The notes: generated by a model from the letters alone, not told the origin. Positions 1 through 13,145 are shown, counted from the stretch's first letter. The stretch: 64,000 bases of DNA from Maylandia zebra (GCF_041146795.1 NC_135182.1:33090509-33154508), one strand, 5' to 3'. Numbers and translations are program-made.

Positions 1-423
1 TAACTCAAACAAGCTTCGAGAGTCTGCTAATAGAGTTTCACATTGTTGCAGAAATTAACAGAAACCAATTACATATAATTAATGGATAAGGTACCAAATG
101 TTTTTATTTATTTATTATTCATTTTACTGTATAACATTTTGAAAATGCAGCGTTAACAACAATAAATATGTTTGGGTTATTAAATGATTAATGCACTTGC
201 ATTTTTGGCTGCATCTCCTGTTATATACAGATACTGGGTATTGCACGGTCAACATTTCTGCTGCTTAACAGCCACTTTGGAACGGTTGGAATTTGCTTAT
301 CTTGTGTGTCAGCAAGTAATAAGGAAATGACAACAACTTGAGATTTTTAAGCTTTTAAAAACAGAAGCAAAACAATTCTGAGCTGGAAAGAATTTCTGAC
401 AGTGCTGCTAGAAATGTGGACGC

Positions 424-577
424 TGCCATTAGTGATATCTACCATTATACTAATGATGCCCATATCTGCTCCCAGTACTGAGTGCTCCTTCAGCCTTTTT
501 GAAAGGAACAATGACTGACAAAAGATTGAGTGGACTTGCAATGAACTTTGATCATGATATTGAAATTGATTTTGAGG
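424..577 (+). pseudogene. hAT transposase C-terminal relic
   Basis: The plus strand reads PISAPSTECSFS near 456-492. This resembles the hAT C-terminal dimerisation motif, in which a hydrophobic stretch leads into A-S-x-E-R-S-F-S. About 20 bases later, in a different frame from the ATG at 511, it reads MTDKRLSGLAMNF followed by an acidic tail, like the end of ZMYM/ZBED-type hAT transposases. The frame shift between the blocks, and the loss of the linker normally found there, show it is dead. Upstream sequence back to position 1 gave no further transposase. Motif recognition only; a chance resemblance of the first block alone could not be excluded, but both blocks occur in the right order. Confidence 0.55.
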
Positions 578-1767
578 GTAAGTTTGACAACGGAGAGATG
601 TAGAATAAAATGCAAGTTGGCAGTAATTAGCTCCCCACCCTTCTGGCTTTTATTGTAACGGTCCGATTTTGCAGTGCTGGTAATGCAGACTTTTAACTTC
701 AGTTCATGAATATGCTAGTGTTGCAAAAGCAGAAACATGCATACCTCAAGATAAATCCAAAGCTGCCAGAACTGATTTCTGTACTCACTTGCAGGTAGGA
801 CTGCCATCCAAAGCATTACATTCGGGTGTTTGCAGAGCAATGTTAGCAATATCTATAACAGAATATTATCCCTTTAGGTTCTTCCTCCTTTATTAGTTTA
901 CCACATAATACCTTGCCTTTATTGCATTGTGACAGGCAGATAAAGGTCAACTCTTGGCCGTAAAACCAAAACAATCACCAAAAATGAAAATAAATCTAAA
1001 AAGCTACCACTCTGTATGTTCCAGATTGCATTTGCTAGTCTCCTTTTTAATGCATTTAAATGAACTCTTGTTTTTGTTTCACATTACAAGCACATCTCTG
1101 ACACTGACACTTGGAGAAAAATTAAAAAAAATGCCTCTCTTTCGCCGCTTGACTCGATTCTGGAAGGATTTTACACAATTGTTCATTCAGAACATGAGTC
1201 TATTCTGTCTTCCCAGGGGTATCATGAACCCTCACAGCCAATTTAAAAGAGGCACTTCTGCTGCATGAACCGTTGGCAAAAGGTCCACGCTAATTTAAGC
1301 TCTGAGTGAGCAAATGCTGATGACACACTGTATTTATTCCAAAACTCTCTGGCCTATTGGCCTCAGCATCAGTATGCAAATGAAGGGTGGAGGATTGTGG
1401 ATGTTGACTGGGTGCCCGGTAAACATTTAAATTACAGAAGAATGAAGACATAATCAGACCTAAATTACGATGGTGCTGGTATGCAGGGCTGGGGTGGAAA
1501 TTGCAACAGCAATTCACAAAACAGTCACACATACGCATTCTTTGTGAGCCACAAAATCAATATGTTCTCTGCTGCCCACTCACATTGTCTTGAATTCACA
1601 ATAAGGGCAGCTTCAACACTGACAAAGTAAGGTAATTAAGTGTTTTCCTCAGCAGCTGATTTTGTACAGATTTCCACTGTGACAGGGAGTAGGAAACAAG
1701 TTGAACCAGGCTGACATCTTGCACTCGAAGCATATTTGGATTTCAGTATTGGATTTAGAAGAGGGGA
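578..1767. other. No recognisable gene or repeat
   Basis: AT-rich sequence with only short, unconvincing open frames (for example 954-1268 plus and 1290-1538 minus), neither with a recognisable domain. I see no splice-bounded coding exon here. Confidence 0.5.
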
Positions 1768-1969
1768 TAGGTTAATTGGTTAATCCAAATTGCCCATAGG
1801 TGTGAATGAGAGTGCGAATGGTTGTCTGTCTGTGTGTTGGCCCTGTGACAGACTGGCGACCTGTCCAGGGTGTACCCCGCCTCTCACCCTATGACAGCTG
1901 GGATAGGCTCCAGCGCCCCCCGCGACCCTGAAAAGGATAAGCGGACGCGAATGGATGGATGGATGGATG
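1768..1969 (+). repeat. tRNA-derived SINE-like repeat, 5' truncated, with ATGG tail
   Basis: This matches a very common teleost interspersed repeat with the hallmark phrases 'gactggcgacctgtcc', 'gacagctgggataggctcc' and 'gcgaccctg', ending in an ATGG/TGGA simple-repeat tail. Only the 3' part is present; the tRNA-like head is missing. The tail is interrupted at 1970 by another element and resumes at 3421. Shorter pieces of the same family occur at 13,996, 16,656, 42,976 and 51,157. It may instead be the 3' end of an L2-type LINE that the SINE shares. Confidence 0.7.
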
Positions 1970-3420
1970 CAGGGGCGATTCTAGGATCAGAGCTTTGGGG
2001 ATGCTGAGCACCCAGAGAGCTACCCAGCCAGCCAAGATACACTTTACTCGTCACAATGAGACTTCTTCCCTGTCTCTTTCGGTCCCTGCATCCTCCCTGT
2101 CCTCATCGTCTGTTGTCTTCGTCTCCTTTATCAGTCATCATAATTTTACCATCTCTGTGCAAGTCTGCAAATTTCTTTATTAAGTCATAAGATTCTTAAA
2201 TTCATCAAGTCTCTCTGTGCCTGGGTCCTCGTCACAAAACATGACATGACTGTTTTGTACATTTTAACAATTTAATCCCACATTTGTGAAAGAAAAACAC
2301 TTTTTTGAAAAGTCTGTAACCAAACCATCAAATCTGATAAAGGTTATTTAAATGCTGCAAAAGAAGAATGGATTGGAATTTTAAAAAAAATACATCTCCT
2401 AACCTTAATTACTGGGGGAGAATAATAAATGATGCTCATAGTGAGTAAAAAGTAAACTGAGTGCATTTTTTGGACAGAGATTCACTTTTAATGTGTATGT
2501 ATAATATAATACAGATACATACAAAACACTCCCAAAACAGAATAAATTATTACAAATAAATTATTACAAAATATTAAAAAAAGAATATAAAAATGGAGGC
2601 AACTTTGCCTGTGGTAGAATGTATACAATGCATGAAAAACTCTTTACTGCAGATACTAATTTTGTGTTGTAAGATTTATGAGTTTCAAGCTTTCATAGTG
2701 GTCCTTGGGAGAGTTTGACATTTTTATCAGGTGGTGCACACTGTAACAAGTTTGAGAAACACTCATAAGTGTATGTGTGGTTTTGGAAAACATTTAAAGC
2801 TGCAGTACACAATCTTTGAAACAAGCTAGCTTAAAACATTTTTAGAATATAAACAGAGCACTCTGCTTCTCTTTACAGCTCCTCACTCCACCAGGGCTGT
2901 TTGGCAGTTTCTCATAGTGTGCAAATGTGATGTACGTACTGTGGCAGTTTTACTACAGAGCAGGACGGATTGTAGGGTAGCAAACATCGTCGGAAAACAT
3001 GTTTTCAACACAGCAGGTTACCTGGGTGTAATGTTTTTCAGCTAAAAAGAAACATGGTCTGACTCCTACCTAACTATATAAAGAGTAACTGAAGGTTAAA
3101 TGCAGCCAACATGTCCTGTTTTAAGCCAGGCACTAACAACTCCGCTCTGCTGCATCTCAGCCACCATCGCTCTGGCAGAAAGGGTGCTAGAGCCAGAGTA
3201 GGGGAAAGGCAAGCAGGAACAAACCATTTTGGGAGAGGGGGGGGGGGTATCGATACTTTTGTTGTTAAAATGTTACGTCTCAACCAAGTTCTGTATGCTT
3301 TTTATATTTTTAGTAGTGTGTCACACAAACAGCAAATATTGTCAAAAAAAAGTAAGAAATCTTTGGGGGTGCTTTGTTTCATTTTGGGGCACCCCCAAAA
3401 ATGGGCTAAAATCACCCCTG
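1970..3420. mobile_element. Non-autonomous hAT-like DNA transposon (1,451 bp)
   Basis: The left end reads 'caggggcgattctag' and the right end is a near-perfect inverse ('ctaaaatcacccctg'), giving inverted repeats of about 15 bp. The 8 bp just outside each end are identical (gatggatg, 1962-1969 and 3421-3428), the target duplication size of hAT elements. Because the target is an ATGG repeat, the duplication alone is weak evidence; together with the matched ends it is convincing. No transposase frame is visible inside, so it depended on another element for movement. A G12 run lies near 3236. A short hairpin (ttgggggtgc ... gcacccccaa) lies near 3363-3397, close to the right end. Confidence 0.75.
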
Positions 3421-3444
3421 GATGGATGGATGGATGGATGGATT
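3421..3444 (+). repeat. Resumed ATGG tail of the split SINE
   Basis: GATG/ATGG tandem repeats directly continue the tail broken at 1969. This shows that the 1970-3420 element landed in the SINE tail. Confidence 0.85.
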
Positions 3445-6400
3445 TAAAAGAGAGAATCCTGACCTGGAAATATGCTACCCTTTATTTCCTTTCCCTCTGT
3501 GACTCTCATCCTTGGTATTATATCTGGACAGAGAGAAAAAACATTTAATCTGAGAAAGTTTGCATAACTAACATGAATATTGAACCATGAGCATAGAGCT
3601 ACATCAACATGGCCCCTAGTAACAGCTTGTAGCTACAAATATGGTATGGGCAACAGGTCCTCAATACAATCCTGGGGCTGAATTAACTCAAATCAGTTCA
3701 GGGCAACCACATTATACAATGAGACTTTCTCAGAGCAGGTTTTCTGATTTTAACATTGACCTCTGGGACCTTACACAGGGTACAGGCGTCTCTGTTGGTA
3801 ACAGCTAAGTTACATAGTGAGAAAACAACATTTATTAATCACATTTGATGAAAGATTAAATAAAGAGTAAATTATCATGACTTAAATTAACATTTTTCAC
3901 CAGCAGCAGACAACTACAGTATGAGTGCCATTCATGTAAAATAAATAGCTGTCATTCACAGAACAGTGAGAACCACACTTTCCTTCTCTAAGCCACTTTA
4001 CTAAGCTTCCTGACATTCTGTGTTATTGTGACAAATGGCACCCATTTTGGAGTTAAGGAAGCTTATACAAAGGACGGTAAGTATTTTCACATACTTGGAC
4101 ATCCAAACCTGTCACATACTGTGTCTCAGTTACAAGAAAAAATAAGCTCTGACTTAAAATTTCAAGCTCTTTAAGAAGAAAACAGTAATGCCATGTCTCA
4201 GAGGCCTCACTGAGGCTGAAATCAGTTATTTCACTCTTTGTTCCAAAGGTGCTGGAAATATTTCCACACCCCGGACCTGGAGCTTGCAGTGATTTGGCTT
4301 TTACTTCACAGAAATTTCAATCCAAGCTGTGGTCAGCTAAGGTCACCCCAAGATGATAAATATCTTGGGGGCTGGTCCCCATAAGTCCTCAGGTGTTTCA
4401 ACTGTAATAATATTTTTTTTTTTTAATGTAGGTTTCTGGTTACAGTAAAGCTCGGATCTCAGTTAGTTCCAAGGCTTCAGACAGCTCGAAATGCTCTGGC
4501 AGAAAGTACCAATAGTAGGAATATTTCCCTGCAACAGTGGATACTCCTAACCCACAGAGGCCCCACCCACTTTCACTTGGTAAAGGGCAGCCAATCAAAA
4601 AAAAAGCATGCTTAAAGGGAGATGACCTTAAATGTTTGATTCAGACAGGAGAGTGAACTGGAGAGTATAAGATCATTTTTGTGCATTTTGTTTTTTTTTT
4701 TTGTTTTTTTTTAACTGTGATGTATGCAAAGCAACTCTCTGGAGTCCTTGACTACAAATATGGAGCTGAGAATTTGTATAACAAGTCCCAGTTCAGATTA
4801 GGATAAGGCTTAGGTAACTATGTTATAAAAGTAAGTCATTGTAATGTCTGCTGAAGTGATGGAAACCTTTAGGTACATGTGTGAATGCTGCACACGTATA
4901 TACTGTCCCCTGGCTGCAAGCTGAGGAGCCACATGATTTCAAATGTAGTTGAAACATGATGCAAAATTACTACTAGATTATATGAGTGCTTGTAGATTAA
5001 GTAGTGAAACTGTGAGGTGGATGGTAATGGACAAGCAGTGTGCTTCGTGGATCAGGTGGACTGCAATCCTGCTGCAACAAATGCAAGGAGTGACAGAGGA
5101 GAGGTCAGCACATAGCAGCTGAAACAACAAATGACTTGACAATTATTGATAACTATGTGAAATAGAAAGAAAGTGTTTTTAATGAAATTTGGTGATTCTG
5201 TGTTTATTTTATTTCATTTTTATGATGTCATCACTGAACTTAAAGATACAGTTTTTAATTTTTTTTAGATTATTTAATAGTAAAACGGATATTGTGATCA
5301 TAAATATACACAGATTAATGTACAATTATGTTTTCCAACAAACTGATGAATTTTCATTAACTCATAATTCATCTCTTCAAAACAGATAGGAGAAGGTATG
5401 TGATTTGTAGATGCTGCCCAGTACCCCTACCATATTTGAATATAGTGACCAGGAAGGACGTCTTCCTCCTGACTAACCGTGTATTAAGTATGTGGCTAGA
5501 GACCGCTTACTCATGAAGAAGAGAACTCATGTCATGCAGGGACATTTAAATTCATGCCTGCATCTTCAGACTCAAGCTATGAAGCATCATACCTACATTT
5601 TATCATCAAAGAAAGGATCCCCTTCACTAAAGAAACGAAAAGAGAAAGGAAAGAGACGACGTAACAAAGTTACATCTTCTTCAAAAACAGTTACACTAAC
5701 TCCAGCTAACAGCGACTAACTTAGGCTAACTTAGGCCCGAGTTTCACTGTCATCGGTCAGAAGTGAACTTCTTTGACTCACTGACTCGTATCAAACTCAT
5801 TTCAGAAAGTTTTACAGCTTCTTCTAGAGTCAATAAAGGTTGTCGCTTCTCATCTGACATTGAAAGCTGAGGTAAACTTGATCACAATCCAGTCCATACA
5901 GCAGAAATATCCTTGCCAGCCATGCTCACCGCAGGGCACAGTCTAAGTTTAATGTTGGATTACTGAAACATGTTTGTCCACCAGTGGCCACTGTTACTAG
6001 GATTATATACTTGAACTTCAAGGAGATATTGAGTTGGAAAGACCTCCTCAGATCCCAGCTTTCAGTTGCAAAACGTCCACTCTTTGAAGCGTTTGCATCA
6101 CAATCAAATCTATAGTACACTCCCTGGTTCATGTGAACGGCACGAGGCTGTCAGCCAGAATACTGCAGTCCATGTCCTGAGTGGAAGATTTATGTGTGTG
6201 TAGTTTGCTTTGCTTTGCTTTCACTCCCAGCCTTGTTAACTTTGGGGACCAATATTTAAGGAAAAGTAGTAATGGTTTGGATTTAAATATACTTTGTTTT
6301 ATGTTAATCCTCCTTTAAAAATTACACTAAATGGTTCCCAGTCCATAGAGAGAATTTTTTCATATGTCAGTAATATTCTCTTCTAGTCCCTTTATCACAT

Positions 6401-7734
6401 TTTTGTAACTTTACACAGTAGAGTCTACACACTGCACAACGCATAATTAGTCTACACAAAGGTCATTGGCGCATATGAATATGAAGATTCCTGCACTGAT
6501 ATGCCTATTAACTGCCAGTATCTGGAGAAATTAAGTGTTTCTGGTAAGTTACGAAGAGCCTGAGGTGTGAGTCGTCTGTCATTCAGTGGATGAATCCAAA
6601 TAGAACTAATGGTTATGACACTGAGCGCTTCTGTCCAGACATTGTGTCCAGCCAAGCACTTAATCAGAAAAGTTTCCGAGCCTCCAAAGGTGAAAGAAAG
6701 CCAAGTAAAGCAGAGGATTATTGCAATGAGTTGTTACATAAGAAAGTTTGCAAACAATCATCTCACTGCGTGGTGTCAAATACAAGCAGTCATTACTGCC
6801 GAAACATTCACCGCCGCACTCGAGCCTCTCTCAGGTCTGTCAAACTCAATCTCGTGTAGCTAAATCAGGCTATACGGGCTCATCCATTCATTCAAAATCA
6901 GGTCATCAACCACCCACGATGAGTCCCTCTCTGTCTGTCTTTTTTTTTTTTGTCTCGCGTCTCCCCGTTGTGACAAGACTGTGGACAGGTGGGTGTGCAG
7001 GTGTGTCCATTGATCCACAATGACAGGTGGCCTCTGAGCCTGTTGCCTGGAGACAGTGTCTTGGCAGGCTTGACAGGGAGGGCCAGCTGCACCTCAGGCA
7101 GACAAGGGACAGGCCAGACCCGGTGCCCAGGTGGCGTGACTGAGGAGAGGTCGGCGATTGCAATGTATCGTGAAATTATTTCTTAACAAGAAAAGGATTC
7201 CTGCAGCGCTTCGCATTTATCATGTGTGCATTTATTTGTCAGCAGGCACACAACAGACATTGAGCCAACGGACAAGATTTTTTGCAAGGAGAAAGGACAG
7301 ACAGCGGGCTGATGCAGGATTTCAGTGGAAAAAGGTACTCAGTGAGGCTAAAAACAGCCCTTCAGAGAGCCTGGAATATCTCTGTCCTAATCCACATCCT
7401 CAACAGGAATGTAAAACAATAAAGGACCATTTAAATAAGTCTAATTTATGCCACATTTCCATGCACTTTTTGTTTTATATTGCTTTTCTCATTTTTGCCT
7501 CGGTACAGATGATTTGACATTGTAATAATGTATTTCCAGCTCGGCTCTTATTAATTCTATTACCATTCCCTCAGAATTAAACCATATCATGCAGGGAGAC
7601 AGCCATTGTAGAGAGAAACAGAAGCTCCAGTGGACTATGATGCAAACACAGTTTGAACCTCCACAATATTCTACAATAGCATTCACTGATTTGGACTGGA
7701 GTGAAATTTAGTTTTTTAATGAATCTTTCATTTT
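3445..7734. other. No recognisable gene
   Basis: AT-rich sequence with short T-runs (near 4411-4424 and 4690-4711). The open frames (for example 5492-5719 and 6590-6859 plus) have no domain I know and no convincing splice context. Possible old repeats cannot be excluded. Confidence 0.5.
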
Positions 7735-7870
7735 TATCTTTCATGAATCACATCCCAAAGTCTTCACAGAAGATCCTGGTTTGATGGATCAGTGAGTTGA
7801 TGTCTCGCTCACCCCTGGCGTACAGCTCGTCATCCATGTACAGGAAGTAGCTGATGTTCACTCCACTCCT
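7735..7870 (-). pseudogene. LINE reverse-transcriptase relic with YMDD box
   Basis: On the minus strand a single frame reads NISYFLYMDDELYARGERD and then INSLIHQTRIF. This is the palm subdomain of a non-LTR reverse transcriptase: YMDD carries the catalytic aspartates. The following ...ERDI.SLIHxTRI pattern resembles the R4/Dong/Rex6-like LINE family that also appears at 17 and 19 kb. A stop codon follows the FGM triplet, and flanking sequence is not recognisably coding. It is a short orphan fragment of a decayed copy. Confidence 0.65.
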
Positions 7871-8397
7871 GAATCTATAACTACATCCTTTCTTTGCAAC
7901 GAAATGGCTTAAGGGGTTGCAGCCTGTGTAGCAAAGCAGCAGGTACAGTACATTACGTTGCTATACTCTACTGATGCTTCTCACCTTCTATGTTCACCCT
8001 ACTTTTATCCTCCAGACTGTGCCCAACAATGCCATCATTGCCCACTGGTGCTGAAAGCAAAATCCTGCAAAAAAAACAAACATGTCAGTGACATGTTTTT
8101 AAATTATTTTTTTTTATTATTATAGTTTTTGCCCACATTAGGAAGCATCTGCCTGCAATTTCTCTGTGCCTCTGTTTTGTATTATCTGTGCCTACGTTTT
8201 TGCACTCTAGCTTTTAATACATGCATTGCACCCAATGGGCAAGTGTCAATTAAAATAATCATGAACAAAATAAATAAATAAACATTGTTTTGATCTATCC
8301 GTTTTCTAAGCCTTGTGTAAAAAAAAAATTAAAACACAATTGTTCCCAAAAGGCAGGCACATCTACACAGCAGGAAAGTGCCTGGTCTGCCAGATGG
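7871..8397. other. No recognisable feature
   Basis: Probably decayed sequence between two reverse-transcriptase relics. There is a T/A-rich stretch near 8097-8125. No readable frame links the two relics. Confidence 0.4.
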
Positions 8398-9086
8398 TTA
8401 CCTTCCACAGTTCCACAAATCAGTAGCTTCTCTACTGTTGATCAGTAGAAGCCAGTAAGCAGATGATGAGGAAGGTGAGCGTGTTTTAACTTCCTCAGGA
8501 AGTAAAGGCTTTTGTTTTCCCTTCCCCACCTGATCAGAGATGTATGTGGTCCAGATGAGGTCAGCTGAGATGTGAGTACCAAGTAACCCTAACAGCCCTC
8601 TATCCTCTCTACCTCCTGTCCATGTACACAAAAGTCAGAGTGGTCACACTGACCACTATAAATTTCTTGGTTTCTGTAGAGTTCAAGTCCAGGTTGTTGT
8701 GATAACCCCAGTCTGTGAGATGCCTGACCTCATCTCTGTGGGCTGTTTCATCATTGTCTTATATCACTCCTACTACTGTGGTACAGCCAGCAAATTTGAC
8801 AGTGTTGTTGGTAGTGTGAATGAAGGAGCAGACATTGAGGGAAAGTGGGAAGTAGAGGAAGGGGCTGCAAACACACCCCAGTGGTATGCCAGAGTTTAGG
8901 TTTAGAGTGGATGACTTTCATCCTGACATCCTGTGGTCCAACTGTATAAAAAGCTGAGCTGAAATCCACAAAGAGTATGGGAGGGGGGGGGGGGGGGGGG
9001 GGGTTCTGGTCCAGGTGAGTAAGAGATGTGTGGAGAACTGTGTCTTCTGTTGATCCGTTTCTTTGAAACAAACTGTTGCAGGTCAA
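8398..9086 (-). pseudogene. L2/jockey-type LINE reverse-transcriptase relic
   Basis: Read on the minus strand, the pieces appear in the correct order but in shifting frames: 'VLHTSLTHLD' then 'ILFVDFSSAFYTV' (palm motif A, with the first catalytic Asp). Next comes 'VKFAGCTTVVGVISDNDETAHR' read across a frame change (motif C, where F-A-D-D is expected and FAGC is seen), then 'TETKKFIV', 'LGTHISADLIWT' and a degraded connection region. Loss of the catalytic aspartates, several stops and frame shifts, and a homopolymer of 21 G (proline codons on this strand) show a long-dead copy. The clade is probably L2/Maui or Rex1; this is inferred from wording, not from a tree. Confidence 0.65.
8983..9003 (+). 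repeat. G homopolymer (about 21)
   Basis: Uninterrupted run of G inside the LINE relic. It is likely a slippage product and a site of uncertain length in any assembly. Confidence 0.9.
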
Positions 9087-12000
9087 GGTCAGCAGTGATG
9101 ACAGTGTTAGTGGAGAGAGAGGATGAGTCTTTTAAAGCAGTGGTGATGATTGGAGCTTGAAGCCAGTGTATCAAGGCATTTTACTGTACTTTTCTTCAGC
9201 CATTAAGACGGCAAAGAAATAAACAGCTGCAGAGATACTACAGAGCAGTCAACTTAAGTGTAGTGATTAAGATGGTATATGATTTGAATGTGTCGCTGTA
9301 AGTGTGCTCGTCCATCATAGTGTTTATGTATCTGTTTTACACTTTAAATATGTGATAAGTCTTATTGTTCTAAGAGGACTCTCTGTGTTTTGATCATTAA
9401 ATGCTAATACAGGGAATCAGCAGATGTTTTTGTGTTTGTAATGTATCTGTGTAGAGGATGGTGGTTTATGTTTCTGACACCAGGACAGTTTAATCTGCTG
9501 TGAAGGCTAAAAGTGAAGACAGATGCTTCTTTGATCTCATTCTGTCCTTCTATATTATTTGATATGATATGAACTCTAAATGAACTACATGTGCAGCATT
9601 GTTTACTTTGTTGTGTATCTAAGATGCCACTAGTGTGTAGTAGTGGTCCTCTGGTGCTAACATAGTATATTAGAGTTTGCTGATATTACTTCTTTCTAAA
9701 AATCTAGTTACATTTTGTCACTCTGCACTGCAGTTAGAACAAACTGACTGAGTAATGCGCTCTTGCTTTTGTATTGTATCCTGGAAGTAGATCATTAAAG
9801 ACTGTAGAGGGCTTGTTTTCTGTATGTAACAGAATGAATATTTAGTTTTTGTTTTGCACTGAGTGTTGTCTTGCTTTTATTGCTTGATCAGCAGCCAATC
9901 ACCTCCCGTCTTCTTATTATAAACAGTTTCTAGCCGCTGTCTTAGTGTCTCCCTTACTCTCTCGCTCTCCTGTCTTCATTTTAAGTGGTTACCTTGGAAC
10001 ATTTTATTGAATTTAGGCCAGTTTATCTGTTCTTCAGGCCTATTTAGACAAAATGTCAGTGGTATGCATGTGCGCGCGACATCAAAGGTTTTGCCAATTT
10101 GATTACAATTTCAAAGCATTAAACAGTTTGCTGCTTAGAGTAAAACGTGTGTTTGTCTAATGAAATATTGCAGACACTTAAAAGTTAGTTAGTCAGGTGA
10201 TTTTTTAAAAACGTATTCTTGCAAATGTTATTGTAAATGTTTTAACAACACTGGAAGGGGACCCTTTTTACCACTATGGATCATCTCCCGTCTCTCATAG
10301 CCCATCTGGCCACAAGTAAACTCAGCACTGAGTCGATATTTACATATGAATAGATAAAAGCCCCCCTTTTACTCATTCTTTTATTATCATCAGTAAACTA
10401 ACTTGTAAACACCTGTGGCTACTAATTGTAATGCACCTGAATGCCTTTTTGGTTGTTGGCAGTGGTTTGAAGTGAATTTTCCGTGGGTAGTATTCCCAGG
10501 TTATTTGTGCTGGAAAAGTCGCCATGAATCTGGGATGCTCTATTTTACAGTCATTGCTATTAATTCAGTGGTTTCCTTTGTGGTGAGGAATCAGATCGGC
10601 ACAGCAAGACATTCGTGGAATAATGAAGTCAACTGAATATGTGGACAAAACTGCATGGTTGAGATATGCTCTGATGATATTATATATAAGTCTCTTTGAG
10701 CTTCTTCATCATTGTGAACATGTTCTTATTAAGTGCAGTGTGACAGAATATTATCAAGTAGCAGAATTATAGTTTTACCATCACAGAGGTGTTGGGAACA
10801 TGTTGGGAAAATAATTTTAAACAGAAAGAAAAGGACCCAGTTTACTACCCTGTGGAACTCACATGCCACAGCAGGTGGGGTGTTATAAGAAGAGGACCTA
10901 TTGGAGAAATACCAATATCACAGAAAGTAAGTTGCCATGCTGACCAGTGTGGTAGTTTAAAGCATCAAAGGATTTAAAAAAAAAACAACAAAAAAAACAT
11001 TAAAATGGCTTCAGAATATCACCTATGAATAACAAAGATGACAGGGAGAGCAGATTATTTAGTTGGTTAGTGAGGCTTTTCTTTCTGAAATGTTGAAATT
11101 ACTATGAGAAAGGTTATTACACTGCTGTCTGAAACAACAGTCGGCTCCTCAGATTTAAAAAGTAGGGGTAATGTGAGCAGTTTTACAGCTGGAGGGAAAA
11201 AAGAAGCCTGATCCAGAGGATAATTAGATGGGGAAAAGAGGATATTTAGGCATCAGGAGAAGTCTTAAACAAATACACATTTTAATGGTAAATATTTCAG
11301 ACATGACAATTTGTAAAAAATTTCAGGCAGGTCAATTTGTGTCATCTTAAAGACAACTGCTAGGAAAAAACAGGTAGGGCTTATTTAACAGATAGAGCAA
11401 ATCAATCAATGAAAGTCCTTGTATTACTTTCAGCCTGAGTGACGAGAGCTTATCAAGAAAACTGAAAAAGTAATTTTCATCAGTGATGACAATAAGTGGC
11501 TGCCATGACGTTTTAGGTTCAGAGGTTCTTTGAGTATTTGCTTTTGGAAATAGAAAGCTTTAATACTGACCTCCCTGACCTCCACTGCTAGCTGGCTAAA
11601 CAGTAACTAGGCAGCTATGACAGTTTACATATCTCACAAACCGCAAGGGTCAAATACATAATCCATTAGCATAGCATGCAATCAATGAAATGACCACAGT
11701 CTGACCACCAAAGGTGGAAAAAAACTGCTGTAACTCCAAATACCAAAATTCAACCTTACTGTGATTGTATGGCATTTCTGCGCTGACGACAACATGTGTA
11801 TACAGCCAGATCGGTGTGTGAATGCAGTTGCCTGTACACACTGTTACACTAGAAGACTCACCTTTTCCCATCTGGTCTGTGATGTGAATGGCCAAAGTCC
11901 AGACGCAGTTCAGATTTGCCAGCTGTGAGCACCTCGAAGTGGCACAAGAAGCGCCATCTGTACCTGCTAATAGGAATGGGATGGGAGGTAATGTAGTGCT

Positions 12001-12695
12001 AAATAATGGTGCTGGGATACTTGGAATCCCCCTTCCCCCAAACCTCCCACCGCATTAAAGCACAATCACTTTTTCAAAGCAAGCAATAATGTGGCCTCAT
12101 CATTTCGCAGGTCTCACTCTGTTTACCATGCTGCAGCTGAGGCTGGTAAAGTCGGGGAATATTGATGTTTTAATCAATCATCCAATCACTGTGTGAAGGT
12201 TCTAATAATGCAGTGTGCATTGTCTTGTATCTCATTAAGGTGGAAAGAGTAAATGTTTTTGTCTGACAACATCTGTGACCCTGATAATACAGTGGCAGCC
12301 TGTCTATACTGTCTTACACCCCGGTGCTTGTTGGTAAAGTCCTCTGAGACCTGAAAAGATTGAGAACTGTGTGTCTTCTATCGAGCTCTTCCTATCCTCT
12401 TCCTACGTAAATCAAAACCTAACAAATCAAAGGTAATTTATGCTTAAAATTGTGTTTCCAATCATTTCATAATTGAGCTCAGTATCTCCCAGTTCTCGCA
12501 GTTCAGGTTGTATTTACGCACCATTGTTTCCTCAAAGGATTTGTCTCAGTGGGGAGGCAATGCCTGTAAATCACAAATAAGAATATTTTATATAAACAAG
12601 GATTTTATGTTCTCATGCAACCAAATACTTCTGCTATGAGCCACCATTTATAATTTTCTCTTTTTATTTCTGCGGTAGGACTGCAGAAATAAAAT
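9087..12695. other. No recognisable gene
   Basis: AT-rich sequence with short open frames only (for example 10,415-10,636 plus and 11,650-11,895 minus). The segment 12,040-12,260 has little simple sequence and several homeodomain-type ATTA/TTAAT cores. It could be conserved non-coding DNA, but nothing here proves it. Confidence 0.45.
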
Positions 12696-13145
12696 ATGCA
12701 CTCACCAGGCATTTTATTAGCCCACCTGTTTAATACAAATATTCAATCAGCCAGTCAAATGGTAGCAAATCAACAAATCTAGGCACAAACCAAATAGGAA
12801 GGGAAGATGGTTTAAGTGATTTGGTACACGGCATGGTTGTTGGTCAAGTCTGAGTATTTCCACACAACTATCTCTGAGGTTTGCAGAGAATGATCTGGAA
12901 AAGAAAAAATATTCAGTGAGCAGCATTTCTGTGGTCAAATATGCCTCATTGATGCCAGAGGTCAGAAAAGAGTAGGCTAACAATCAGGGTCTGCAGAAGA
13001 GCATCTCTGATCGTGCAAAGCATCAAACCTTGAACAGGTCAGTGACAGCAGCAGAAAACCACACCGAATGTCACCACAGCCTATCAGAGTTGACCATGTC
13101 CATCCACATATTACCACAGTGCATCAGAAGCCTGATGTTACATAA
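12696..13145 (+). pseudogene. Collapsed Tc1/mariner transposon
   Basis: The left end ('gcactcaccaggcattttattag') resembles the terminal repeat of a very common teleost Tc1-like element. From about 12,795 the DNA follows the start of its transposase gene: a helix-turn-helix region ('cggcatggttgttgg', 'tctgaggtttgcagagaatg'), then 'gatgccagaggtcag', 'cagaagagcatctctga' and 'agcagaaaaccacaccg'. It then jumps by deletion to the region before the second catalytic Asp ('gttgaccatgtccatcc'). The 3' catalytic part and right terminal repeat are missing. Stops and deletions rule out activity. Confidence 0.75.

Noticed and set aside
3074-3548. Overlapping plus and minus frames around a G-run
   Set aside because: They cross the boundary of the hAT-like element and the ATGG repeat and have no known domain.
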